DNA of 51,839 nt, taken from assembly GCA_028867275.1 (NCBI GenBank), contig JAGWGU010000006.1, forward strand, positions 1 to 51,839, in the 5' to 3' direction. Below are positions 18,031 to 25,233 of the stretch, piece after piece (the first letter of the stretch is position 1; the number at the start of each line of letters is the position of its first letter). This DNA comes from Nitrososphaerota archaeon. Lineage in GTDB: Archaea; Thermoproteota; Nitrososphaeria; Nitrososphaerales; Nitrosopumilaceae. The notes under the pieces are model-generated. The model worked only from the letters and a program-made list of their open reading frames with translations, was not told the DNA's origin and searched no databases. The translations under genes were made by a program, and so were the position numbers.

Positions 18031-18618
18031 TTATCGTGGACAGAGCACTCCGCCCTGGCCAAACTGTGTTGCATGTATTACAGTGTGGTGCGTCTGGCGA
18101 AGATTCTCCATCCATGTCTTTCTTCTTGTCTTTTCAATTGCAGATATATCATATGTGCACATGACAGAGCCACGGAAGTCCTCAAAGCAAGAATGTGTCT
18201 TTCTCTCAATCTCCAGCTGGACTGATATTCCATCAATGGTACTTATGTTTGGCACAATCCTTCCAACTATTCGATATGGCGGTATAAGACCGTCAAGTAT
18301 TCCCTCTACATCCTTTTTTGATTTTTCAAGCATTGCTTCACCGGTACAGCATGTCTCATGCATCTGTATCACCCGAAGCTTGCCGCTCTGGAAATATTGC
18401 AGCGGTATCCCATAGTTTAGGAATTTCAGTACGATAGAACCCGAGTCCTCGTGTGTCACATACACACATGTCTCGCCGTCTGCCAGCCCATTTTTTATGA
18501 ACCGGAACTCGATCAGTCTTGCATAGGCAGGGTCCTCATAGAGCAACAGGATGTGCTGCTTGTGCTCAATCGAGTCCACATACCGAAATGGTACCGACAA
18601 TGTCTCGTAAATGCTCAT
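18031..18618 (-). CDS. MEDS-domain sensor protein
   Basis: 195 aa. The MEDS (methanogen/methylotroph DcmR sensory) fold is recognisable from HILLLYEDPAYARLIEFRFIKNG, ETCVYVTHED, LNYGIPLQYF and the later CTYDISAIE strand. MEDS is a RecA-like domain lacking an ATP-binding P-loop, proposed to sense small molecules or redox. No kinase, DNA-binding or transmembrane part is fused. Six cysteines, including a CC pair in HETCC, are notable. ATG start. Repeats immediately upstream (18635-18689) may be operators. Together with the DUF1724 regulator, RAM and cyclase genes it forms a signalling patch. Confidence 0.82.
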   Translation of the reverse strand: MSIYETLSVPFRYVDSIEHKQHILLLYEDPAYARLIEFRFIKNGLADGETCVYVTHEDSGSIVLKFLNYGIPLQYFQSGKLRVIQMHETCCTGEAMLEKSKKDVEGILDGLIPPYRIVGRIVPNISTIDGISVQLEIERKTHSCFEDFRGSVMCTYDISAIEKTRRKTWMENLRQTHHTVIHATQFGQGGVLCPR

Positions 18619-18634
18619 GATTCATCTAGTCCCA

Positions 18635-18689
18635 TGTTGCATATCACACCTAGTTTGCAACACAGCTAACTGGTTGCAGTTACAGCTAA
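18635..18689. promoter_or_regulatory. Nested inverted and direct repeats upstream of the MEDS gene
   Basis: TGTTGCA (18635-18641) and TGCAACA (18656-18662) form a 7-bp inverted repeat with 14-bp spacer. ACAGCTAA occurs at 18662-18669 and again at 18682-18689, exactly 20 bp apart. Between them AACTG-GTTG-CAGTT (18668-18681) is a further dyad. The helical spacing suggests binding by a dimeric regulator in the region shared by the MEDS gene and the divergent gene at 18735. Confidence 0.45.
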
Positions 18690-18734
18690 TTAGGATTTAT
18701 CATATCTCAGTACAAATGTAGTGAGAGGATATAG

Positions 18735-19025
18735 TTGCCACTGGGAACCAAGACCTGGCTTTACACAAAAAGTATAGCAGAGCTAGAACGTGACGAGTAT
18801 GGGGTCTATGAGCTGCTTGACGGCTCTCACAATATCATATACATTTACCATGGAAAGATACGAAGTTGTCTTTTGAAGCACTTTGAAGATGGGACACATC
18901 CAATTGCAGGAGCACGCTTGTTTAGTGTAGAATACACATGGACCAGAGAAAAATCAGAACAGAGATACAAAAAAGAGCTTGCAAAATACCGCCAAGAGTA
19001 TGGGATACATCCCAAGTTTAACTAG
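18735..19025 (+). CDS. GIY-YIG-like small protein
   Basis: 96 aa. YGVYELLDGSHNIIYIYHGKIRSCLLKHF has the shape of the GIY-YIG core (G-V-Y then Y-I-x-H-G). It is followed by FSVEYTWTREKSEQRYKKELAKYRQEYG, the conserved late helix, and a PKFN terminus. Key catalytic residues of true GIY-YIG nucleases, a late Arg and Glu, may be present (R976-type assignment is not possible here), so nuclease activity is open. TTG start; AGAGG lies about 8 nt upstream. No transmembrane segment. Divergent from the MEDS gene. Confidence 0.65.
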   Translation: MPLGTKTWLYTKSIAELERDEYGVYELLDGSHNIIYIYHGKIRSCLLKHFEDGTHPIAGARLFSVEYTWTREKSEQRYKKELAKYRQEYGIHPKFN

Positions 19026-19163
19026 ATAGCATAACCACATATCTAAATTCAATGAAGGTTCTAGTCCTGTAAGACTCTCACAAGCTTGAACCAGAAAATT
19101 GAGCATTCAATCATTTTGAAATTTAGTTTTGTTAATCTACAGGATTTGACAACATTTTTCAAT

Positions 19164-19601
19164 TTATCTTCGAGAATATTTTCCCATCAATTTAGATTCA
19201 GCCAAAACATGTCCTACCATTGCTTTTTCAAGATCTGCCTTTGATGAGCCTTCTTTAAGATTTAAAATAAGATCAAGAGCGTAAAGCTTGAAAAAATATC
19301 TGTGCGTTCCACCAGGGGGACATGGCCCTCCATAAGACTTGTGACCAAAACTTGTCTTGCCTTGGGGAAATGAAATCTTTTCTCCTTTTGTAAACTGTAT
19401 TTTTTGTGGCGATATGTTCCAGACAACCCAATGTGTAAATGTACCCATTGGTGCATCGGGGTCGTCCATGATAATTGCCAAGCTCTTTGCTTCCATTGGT
19501 ATATCAGATATTGCTAGTGGAGGAGAGACATCAGAACCATCACAAGTATATTCTGATGGTATCATACCATTGTTTTCAAAAGCAGAGCTTGAGATCTTCA
19601 C
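19164..19601 (-). CDS. PEBP-family protein (YbhB/YbcL, Raf-kinase-inhibitor-like)
   Basis: 145 aa. The ligand-binding signature is complete: CDGSDVSPPL, DDPDAPMGTFTHWVVWNI and YGGPCPPGGTHRYFFKLYALD. This small cytoplasmic fold binds phosphate-like anions. Prokaryotic members have no firmly established role, and some inhibit proteases. The GTG start at 19599-19601 gives MKISSSAFENNGMIPSEYTC, the usual N-terminus. It stands alone between the GIY-YIG-like gene and the tRNA. Confidence 0.9.
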   Translation of the reverse strand: MKISSSAFENNGMIPSEYTCDGSDVSPPLAISDIPMEAKSLAIIMDDPDAPMGTFTHWVVWNISPQKIQFTKGEKISFPQGKTSFGHKSYGGPCPPGGTHRYFFKLYALDLILNLKEGSSKADLEKAMVGHVLAESKLMGKYSRR

Positions 19602-19947
19602 AACATTAGTGTGAATTTGAATTTATTTTATCTGTTTTGGCGATTATCAGATTTGGCATCTTAACAATCTTTTAGATAGTTATCACCAATTTTGTTTGGT
19701 ACAAGTCCTGTAACTGGTTGAATTTGCAGCTTAGAGAACAATCGACAGAGATGTATCATCCATGAACATATCTTAGAAGGGGTTGCAAAAGTTCTGCAAT
19801 CCCAGTTGGACTTTCAGACGAAAAGGGAAACTTGGGTGATATAATGCCAATAATCCTTCATGGAAGCAAGTTGGGTGTGAAGGCGCAAGTCCTAAACTTG
19901 ACAGAAACTGTAACATTATAAAGGAATAGAAATCAAGGTTCCAAAGA
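19602..19947. other. Gap upstream of tRNA-Gln
   Basis: About 345 bp. Its right end holds the tRNA promoter. No convincing gene is seen. A plus-strand frame ending with KVLQSQLDFQTKRETWVI lacks a start codon and matches no family, so it is not called. Confidence 0.4.
19916..19923 (+). promoter_or_regulatory. TATA box of tRNA-Gln
   Basis: TTATAAAG centred about 28 nt before the first tRNA base, the archaeal box A spacing. Confidence 0.7.
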
Positions 19948-20020
19948 AGCCCGGTAGTGTAGCGGTCAAGCATAGGGGCCTTTGGAGCCCTTGACCCCAG
20001 TTCGAATCTGGGCCGGGCTA
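19948..20020 (+). tRNA. tRNA-Gln (anticodon TTG)
   Basis: The cloverleaf closes: acceptor AGCCCGG with CCGGGCT plus discriminator A; D stem GTGT/GCAT with two G-U pairs; anticodon stem GGGGC/GCCCT; loop CTTTGGA with TTG at 19982-19984; T stem CCCAG/CTGGG with loop TTCGAAT. 73 nt, no intron, CCA not encoded. Toxin-antitoxin genes follow directly downstream, a typical setting for accessory DNA beside a tRNA, but I find no integrase or repeated tRNA 3' end. Confidence 0.95.
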
Positions 20021-20060
20021 TCTATTAAAATATCATTGAGTTAAAGGATAAAATTCTAGT

Positions 20061-20285
20061 TTACAAAAGATCTGTAAATTCTTGGACTGTCAATCCTGCC
20101 TCTTCAAGTATAACCTTTAGAGTACCTCGGGCTATCTCTTTGTGGTTTGGAACTGTCAATCTTTTGTGTGGCGTTTCTTTGTGTCTTAAAATAATGTGAC
20201 TTCCAGTTTGATGATCTGCTTCATAGCCAATCTTTGACAACACCTTGATAACCTTGATTGCAGAAACTATTGGAATTTTAGGCAC
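20061..20285 (-). CDS. hicA: HicA-type mRNA interferase toxin
   Basis: 74 aa, double-stranded-RNA-binding-like fold. The family core is clear: VIKVLSKIGYEADHQTGSHI with the catalytic His in GSH, then HKRLTVPNHKEIARGTLKVI and a C-terminal EEAGLTVQEF. It would cleave mRNA when free of HicB. It is downstream of and overlaps hicB by 8 bp, with the antitoxin translated first. Length and motifs are intact, so probably functional. Confidence 0.9.
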   Translation of the reverse strand: MPKIPIVSAIKVIKVLSKIGYEADHQTGSHIILRHKETPHKRLTVPNHKEIARGTLKVILEEAGLTVQEFTDLL

Positions 20286-20487
20286 TTACTTCTACAAGTT
20301 CTTCTTCTATATGGGGAAGGGGCTCGTTGTGTTTTTTTAGACTTTGTAGATATCCGTTCACTGCATCTTTAATGTTAGCTAATGATTCTTCTCGTGTCTT
20401 TCCTTGTGATATACAACCAGGTAATGACGGACACTTGGCTACAAACATCCCATCTTCGTCTTGCTGTATCAAAACTCGATATTTCAT
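20278..20487 (-). CDS. hicB: HicB-type antitoxin
   Basis: 69 aa from the ATG at 20487 (MKYRVLIQQDEDGMFVAKCP, SLPGCISQGKTREESL, NIKDAVNGYL), the RNase H-like partial fold of HicB. An in-frame ATG at 20505 would add six residues. A TATA-like TTTAAGTAAATAA just upstream places a leaderless start at the inner ATG. No DNA-binding domain follows, so autoregulation would need another protein or the complex. Overlaps hicA. Confidence 0.88.
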   Translation of the reverse strand: MKYRVLIQQDEDGMFVAKCPSLPGCISQGKTREESLANIKDAVNGYLQSLKKHNEPLPHIEEELVEVSA

Positions 20488-20550
20488 CAATATTATTTTG
20501 ATCATTTATTTACTTAAACGTTTTAACTGGTACACAAATTTTTCCATATT

Positions 20551-20793
20551 TTACACATAATGCATACCTGGTACTACAGGCGGACCCATGTGAGGAATCA
20601 GTGTAATTCCAACCAGTATCGGTACAACAATCAGCAGCAAAGGTATCGCGGCAAGTATTATTCCAAGGTATAGACAGTTTCGTGCCTTTTTTGGGTCGTC
20701 CTCTCTTATAACAAAAAACGCAATTATCCCCCCAATGACATTAAACAAAATAGGAAGCAAAAACCAGAAACTGCTGCGTCTTTTTACCTGCAT
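20551..20793 (-). CDS. Small two-helix membrane protein
   Basis: 80 aa. SSFWFLLPILFNVIGGIIAFF and LGIILAAIPLLLIVVPILVG are two membrane helices joined by a charged loop (REDDPKKARNC). This architecture is common among thaumarchaeal small membrane proteins of unknown role. A TATA-like AATTTAAAGG about 27 nt before the ATG supports expression as a leaderless mRNA. Located between two toxin-antitoxin pairs; no functional link visible. Confidence 0.7.
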   Translation of the reverse strand: MQVKRRSSFWFLLPILFNVIGGIIAFFVIREDDPKKARNCLYLGIILAAIPLLLIVVPILVGITLIPHMGPPVVPGMHYV

Positions 20794-20954
20794 GGTAGTA
20801 TGAATACGTCAAGGACCAATTTAAAGGAAATTCCAAGATAGTACACATCATGTATGATAACAGTGTTGGTGTATACACAGCCTTTTGATGGTACAATAGA
20901 AAATAGACACTTTAATCTTTAAATGATATATAGAACTAGAGCCATAATCACATC

Positions 20955-21110
20955 ATGCAACCAGCGGTAAAGAATCATACAGATAAGAAATTGAGTTCAG
21001 ATCTTGAATCTCTTTTAAAACGAGTAGAGTCTGGAAAAGAACCAATGACAAGACGCAAGAATATTGATGAGTTTTTAGAAGACGTTGATAAAATTACTTC
21101 AGAAGAATAA
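20955..21110 (+). CDS. Putative antitoxin of the RelE-type pair
   Basis: 51 aa: acidic and basic helices (SDLESLLKRVESGKEPMTRR, NIDEFLEDVDKI) and no hydrophobic core, like the toxin-wrapping parts of antitoxins. Its stop is 3 nt before the toxin start, the canonical antitoxin-toxin order. No DNA-binding fold is recognisable. The assignment rests on position and composition. Confidence 0.65.
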   Translation: MQPAVKNHTDKKLSSDLESLLKRVESGKEPMTRRKNIDEFLEDVDKITSEE

Positions 21111-21113
21111 ATT

Positions 21114-21401
21114 TTGAGCAGAAAAATAGAATATTCCAATACATTAGAGAAGAAATTAAGAAAATACAAAGGCAATCATCCCGTAATTGAGGGCTTTAAG
21201 AAAAAAGCTAAGGAGCTTGAAAAGTTTCAGGATCCTTCAAAATATGGAAAACTACTACATGGAAGCTGGAAAGGTTTCCAAGAAGAGCACATCACTAGCG
21301 CGGTCATTTTTATTTTTAGATGGTTACCAGAACATAATCTTATCCAGTTTATTGATTTGGATGACCACAAGAACTTGTATGGCAGAGATAACAAGGTATA
21401 A
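21114..21401 (+). CDS. RelE/ParE-superfamily toxin
   Basis: 95 aa with a TTG start. IEYSNTLEKKLRKY, FKKKAKELEKFQDPSKYGKLLHGSWKGFQ, EEHITSAVIFIFRWL and FIDLDDHKNLYG follow the RelE/YafQ-type strand order, ending in a D-H-x-x-L-Y-G tail. It probably inhibits translation by ribosome-dependent mRNA cleavage, but the exact catalytic residues cannot be confirmed by eye. Cotranscribed with the putative antitoxin at 20955. Confidence 0.75.
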   Translation: MSRKIEYSNTLEKKLRKYKGNHPVIEGFKKKAKELEKFQDPSKYGKLLHGSWKGFQEEHITSAVIFIFRWLPEHNLIQFIDLDDHKNLYGRDNKV

Positions 21402-21435
21402 CAAATATTTGACTATGTCCACCATCTAGAAAATT

Positions 21436-22197
21436 CTACAGTTCCAGTTTTGACAACAGTTTTGTTGCAACCAAGAACAGTACAGCAGCGCCTATTCCAA
21501 GGACTATCATCTCTGTTGCAACCATTCCATTAAAGTATCCAAATATTCCAGCACGGACAACATCTACAAGATACGTCAATGGGTTGAAATAAAACGCAGT
21601 GGACAAGATCGGCGGAGCCCCCTGTGCTGGATAAAATGCAGTACTGACAAATGCAAAGAACAGAAATACCGTATTGATTACGACGTTAAAGCCCTCACTT
21701 GATTTCAGCCTTGTCGATATGATTGACGCAATGGAGCCAAATAGTATAGAGCCTGTAATTGATGCAAATACAACAAGCGGCACTGTCAATACATTAAACT
21801 CGACCTGCTTGAAAAACAACGGATACCCTACTGCAGTAATCATTGCAGCGCTGACAAGCCCAATTATTCCAATTGTATAAACATTTGACAAGATATACTG
21901 CGCACGGGTAAATGGCCCCACCAGAATCTGCTCAAACATCCCATGTCTTCTGTCGTTCCAGATTATTACTCCTGAGATCAGTGTGCTGTTCATTATGTTG
22001 AATCCAATCATCCCTGTTGCAATAAAGGCGGGATAGTCAAGTGTCTTGTTTCCAAACGGAACTTGGTGTATTAACGCAGTATACGCAAAGCCCGCAACAA
22101 AGATGTAGATCAAGGGAAAGACAATCTGCCATATTACAAATCCCATGTTAAGGGATATGGTCAGATTCCTATTGACCAGGCGAATTATTGGATTCAT
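21436..22197 (-). CDS. ABC-2 type permease of a drug/lipid exporter
   Basis: 253 aa with six hydrophobic segments. WQIVFPLIYIFVAGFAYTAL, YPAFIATGMIGFNIMNSTL, DRRHGMFEQILVGPFTRAQYI and a late FYPAQGAPPILSTAFYFNPLTYLVDVVR region are typical of DrrB/NodJ-type permeases. The start overlaps the ATPase gene's 3' end by 29 bp, showing translational coupling. The substrate is not predictable. Confidence 0.9.
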   Translation of the reverse strand: MNPIIRLVNRNLTISLNMGFVIWQIVFPLIYIFVAGFAYTALIHQVPFGNKTLDYPAFIATGMIGFNIMNSTLISGVIIWNDRRHGMFEQILVGPFTRAQYILSNVYTIGIIGLVSAAMITAVGYPLFFKQVEFNVLTVPLVVFASITGSILFGSIASIISTRLKSSEGFNVVINTVFLFFAFVSTAFYPAQGAPPILSTAFYFNPLTYLVDVVRAGIFGYFNGMVATEMIVLGIGAAVLFLVATKLLSKLEL

Positions 22198-23119
22198 TAG
22201 AATTTTTCACCACTGAAAGAAATATCTCTTCCAAGCTTGTTGGAACGACGCTGAGGTCTTCTACTAGGATATGATTTGATGCAAGTATCTTCAATATGTC
22301 TTGGAGTACCTGCTCTGACTGGCTTGAATGGACTGTAATGATACAACCAGTGTCATATTCCATGGTACAGTCTGGTATTCCATCCAAGAGAGAGGAAATG
22401 TTTTCCTGCTGCCCAACGTGAATTTTTATGGTCTTTTGCCTCCCAAACTTGTTTTTTAGCTCATCAGGCGTATCGACTGCAATTATCTTTCCCTTGTTGA
22501 TTATCGCAATGTCATCACAGAGGTATTCAGCTTCCTCCAGAATATGTGTAGTAAAAAATATCGTAAGGCCGTCCTTTACTTTTCCTTTTATAAAATCAAG
22601 CAAGCCCCTTCTTGCAGACGGGTCAAGGCCCACCGTTGGCTCGTCCAGAAACAACAGGTCCATGTCATGCATGAATTCACGTGCAACCTGTACCCTTCGC
22701 CTCTGACCTATTGACAGGTCGTCGTTTTTCTTTTTTCTTATATCTACAAGATCAAATGCAACCAAGAGTTCTTCCACACGATTCTTTCGTATTTTTTTAT
22801 CAACATTCCACATCATGCCATATTTTTCAAGTGATTTTTCAACACTTAGTGTGGGCTCATAGCTTGGCTGCTGCAGCACCACTCCAATCTTTTTTCGTAT
22901 CTCAAGCGGTGACTTGATAGCATCAATTCCCAAGATGCTCATCTTGCCAGAACTTGGAGGAATCAGTGTAGTCAACATCTTCATGGTTGTTGTCTTGCCT
23001 GCACCATTTGGTCCCAGAAATCCAAAGATCTTCCCCTGCTCTACCTTTAGATCGATACCATCTACTGCGGTGAAATTACCATATGACTTTGAAAGCGAGT
23101 TTACCTCGATACCATACAT
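22169..23119 (-). CDS. ABC transporter ATPase (DrrA-type)
   Basis: 316 aa from the ATG at 23119. Walker A GPNGAGKTTTM, a Q-loop in VVLQQPSYEP, signature SIGQRRRVQVA, Walker B LLFLDEPTVGLDP and switch His in FTTHILEEAEYL are all intact. The C-terminal region after residue 225 matches the DrrA-type extension. An ATG at 23143 would add eight residues unlike the family. Partner of the overlapping permease; exporter of a hydrophobic compound or lipid, unspecified. Confidence 0.92.
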   Translation of the reverse strand: MYGIEVNSLSKSYGNFTAVDGIDLKVEQGKIFGFLGPNGAGKTTTMKMLTTLIPPSSGKMSILGIDAIKSPLEIRKKIGVVLQQPSYEPTLSVEKSLEKYGMMWNVDKKIRKNRVEELLVAFDLVDIRKKKNDDLSIGQRRRVQVAREFMHDMDLLFLDEPTVGLDPSARRGLLDFIKGKVKDGLTIFFTTHILEEAEYLCDDIAIINKGKIIAVDTPDELKNKFGRQKTIKIHVGQQENISSLLDGIPDCTMEYDTGCIITVHSSQSEQVLQDILKILASNHILVEDLSVVPTSLEEIFLSVVKNSNESNNSPGQ

Positions 23120-23218
23120 ATACAACAATCTTTTTTCCCTCACTAATCTAGGTACCGGAATGATAGTATCAAACCAACATGCCCAAATTTTTTAATACCA
23201 AATCAATATGATACCATC

Positions 23219-24616
23219 ATGTCATTTAGTGTAGGTTCCAAGTTTTTTGTTGGCATTAATCAAGGCTGGTTTGAAGACAAGTATGGTTATGACTTGGGAC
23301 GCTCTGAGTTTAGCGATGTTCCATTATGGACATATCCACCCACAGCACCAATAACAATGAATCTTGGAGTACCAAACATTCCCCAGGACAAACCATATCT
23401 ATCACAGCATCCTGAGGCCATTGAAAATTATTTTTCAAAGGTCAATGGCGTAAATATCGTAAGGCTCTGGCTGTTTGAGCAGCTGGAAGGACTGGTCTTT
23501 ACAAAAGATGGCAACAACAATCTTTCAGGTGTAGATCCAGAATTTATCAACAATCTTCTTGCCGTACTGGATTCTGCAAATAATCACAACATCAAGATAT
23601 ATTTTACATTCTTTAATTCATGGGATACCAACAGCTCACAGCCTTCAGGGATAGACCCATCAAGGATTCCAAAATACCAAGAATTGTTTTCTGCAAGAAA
23701 GCAGATCATACTGAAAATAATGCAGGATCCAGGCGACTTTTGCAACAACGTACTTGTTCCATTGGCAAATGCAATCAAGGACAAGCCGGCACTTTTTGCA
23801 ATTGACATCATGAATGAGCCAGAAGGTATCACAGAGGCAAACATGATTCCACTTCAGCAATTGAAGATCTTTGTAGAAAAAGTTGCCCAGACAATAAGCC
23901 CATACGGGATCAAAGTTTCCCTTGGCTGCCTGCGAAAAAACATATCCATGTCGTTTTCTTCTTTTGTAGATTTTTCTGATTTTCATGTATACAACAGCCC
24001 TGCAGTCCCAAACAGTACTCCAACCTCAAGCATCCAAGTAAATCTTGATCCATACAATTTGTCCGACTTTTCAGGCAAGCCTTGCATACTGGGCGAATGT
24101 GGATATCATCCAAGTACAACCCCGTATGATTCCAGCCAAGAGACTGTAGTCCTGCAAAACCTGCTCCAATCTTCAAATAGTCTGGGATATGCAGGCGCTC
24201 TTGCCTGGCGTTACCAAGATTACAAAAACCCAGATGCTGTATTGCAGACAGTCTTGGCTTTTGCAAGTACAGGACCCACAATTTTAGCAAACCAAGGAAC
24301 TACAAATACAACAAATACAGGAAATACAAATCCAACAACCAAAAAAGGCTGCTTTATTGCAACTGCTGCACTGGATTCTGAGATACATCCACATGTCCAG
24401 TTCTTGCGAGAGTACAGAGACAAGATTTTGTTAAAGTCATCGCACAAGAAACAGTTTGAAAATATACTGGATTCGTATTACAGATACAGTCCTCCGGTTG
24501 CAGAGGCAATGAACAGGGACAAGAATCTAAAGCGTGTGATAAAATACATGATCGTATACCCAATAGTTCTTTCATTGAAGATACTGGTAAAATTGCTTGG
24601 AAATGATCTAAAATAA
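23219..24616 (+). CDS. GH5-like glycoside hydrolase with C-terminal CFI-box domain
   Basis: 465 aa. The first 360 residues form a TIM-barrel with cellulase-like motifs: NIVRLWLFEQLEG, DIMNEPEG (acid/base Glu near residue 200), FSDFHVYNSP and LGECGYH (nucleophile Glu near 292), then GALAWRYQDY. A Thr/Asn-rich linker leads to GCFIATAALDSE near 377 and a tail with LREYRDKILL, YYRYSPPVAEAM and a hydrophobic YMIVYPIVLSLKILV. This is the CFI-box C-terminal module I know from other prokaryotic proteins. No N-terminal signal peptide is seen. A TATA-like TTTTTAATACC 25 nt before the ATG suggests a leaderless mRNA. Substrate unknown; a glycan-trimming role is inference. Confidence 0.85.
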   Translation: MSFSVGSKFFVGINQGWFEDKYGYDLGRSEFSDVPLWTYPPTAPITMNLGVPNIPQDKPYLSQHPEAIENYFSKVNGVNIVRLWLFEQLEGLVFTKDGNNNLSGVDPEFINNLLAVLDSANNHNIKIYFTFFNSWDTNSSQPSGIDPSRIPKYQELFSARKQIILKIMQDPGDFCNNVLVPLANAIKDKPALFAIDIMNEPEGITEANMIPLQQLKIFVEKVAQTISPYGIKVSLGCLRKNISMSFSSFVDFSDFHVYNSPAVPNSTPTSSIQVNLDPYNLSDFSGKPCILGECGYHPSTTPYDSSQETVVLQNLLQSSNSLGYAGALAWRYQDYKNPDAVLQTVLAFASTGPTILANQGTTNTTNTGNTNPTTKKGCFIATAALDSEIHPHVQFLREYRDKILLKSSHKKQFENILDSYYRYSPPVAEAMNRDKNLKRVIKYMIVYPIVLSLKILVKLLGNDLK

Positions 24617-24671
24617 TTCAAAGTTTCATAATTTGTTAACGGAACAAGATTCTAGTTTAACACCTAGAAAT

Positions 24672-24887
24672 TTATAGCAAACTAAGAAATTCTTTCTTTG
24701 TAATACTACAATCAGACATTATTTTCAATAGCAATCCTTTACCCAATTCATTTTTTCTTGGAATTGCGGTCCACAAACCTTCTCCATTTTCTACTATTAT
24801 ATGGCTGCCAGATTGTCTTGTTGCGTAAAATCCCTTTTTTCGTAATGCTTTCAGTACCTCTTTCCAACCTAGTACAGGAAGACTCAA
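24672..24887 (-). CDS. hicA: HicA-type toxin (second pair)
   Basis: 71 aa: WKEVLKALRKKGFYATRQSGSHIIV with the catalytic GSH His, WTAIPRKNELGKGLLLKIM and a C-terminal ITKKEF helix. TTG start overlapping the hicB stop by 4 bp (TTGA). Clearly diverged from the copy at 20061, so not a recent duplication. Complete and probably active. Confidence 0.88.
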   Translation of the reverse strand: MSLPVLGWKEVLKALRKKGFYATRQSGSHIIVENGEGLWTAIPRKNELGKGLLLKIMSDCSITKKEFLSLL

Positions 24888-25093
24888 ACTGAAACAGTTA
24901 CCAGTTTAGAAGAAGACTTTCTTTTTTTATCTTCCAAATATGATAGACATAGTTTGATAGCTTCTTTTGTATCGTTTATTGCCTCAGCTTTAGTGTTTCC
25001 TTGTCCCCTAGCTTGAGGAATTTCAAGGCAATATCCAACATAAAATTTACCGTCTTTTTTTATCAATATGTTATAATCTCTTCTTAGTGTCAT
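24884..25093 (-). CDS. hicB: HicB-type antitoxin (second pair)
   Basis: 69 aa: YNILIKKDGKFYVGYCLEIP, ARGQGNTKAEAINDTKEAIKLCLSYL, the HicB core without a DNA-binding tail. A TATA-like TCTTATATG lies about 20-25 nt upstream of the ATG. Antitoxin is translated first, then hicA by overlap. Confidence 0.87.
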   Translation of the reverse strand: MTLRRDYNILIKKDGKFYVGYCLEIPQARGQGNTKAEAINDTKEAIKLCLSYLEDKKRKSSSKLVTVSV

Positions 25094-25199
25094 GAGTTAT
25101 TGTACATGGCACATCATATAAGATTAATTCATCAGTTGTTCATTATCATACTCTCATGGTAACATGATATCATCAAAAAATGATCGCTATTCTAAAACA

Positions 25200-25209
25200 A
25201 TTTTTATAT
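25200..25209 (+). promoter_or_regulatory. TATA box of the RPA gene
   Basis: TTTTTATATC centred about 30 nt upstream of the TTG at 25234. It lies inside the longer reading frame that starts at 25180, so it argues for the shorter leaderless start. Confidence 0.6.
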
Positions 25210-25233
25210 CATACACATTCCATCAGGTTTCCA

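Noticed and set aside
19773-19973. 66-aa minus-strand frame over the tRNA
   Set aside because: It runs through the tRNA-Gln and matches no protein family.
21436-23119. Treating the DrrAB-like exporter as part of the polysaccharide export system
   Set aside because: Its motifs belong to the drug/lipid exporter branch, and no glycan biosynthesis gene is adjacent.
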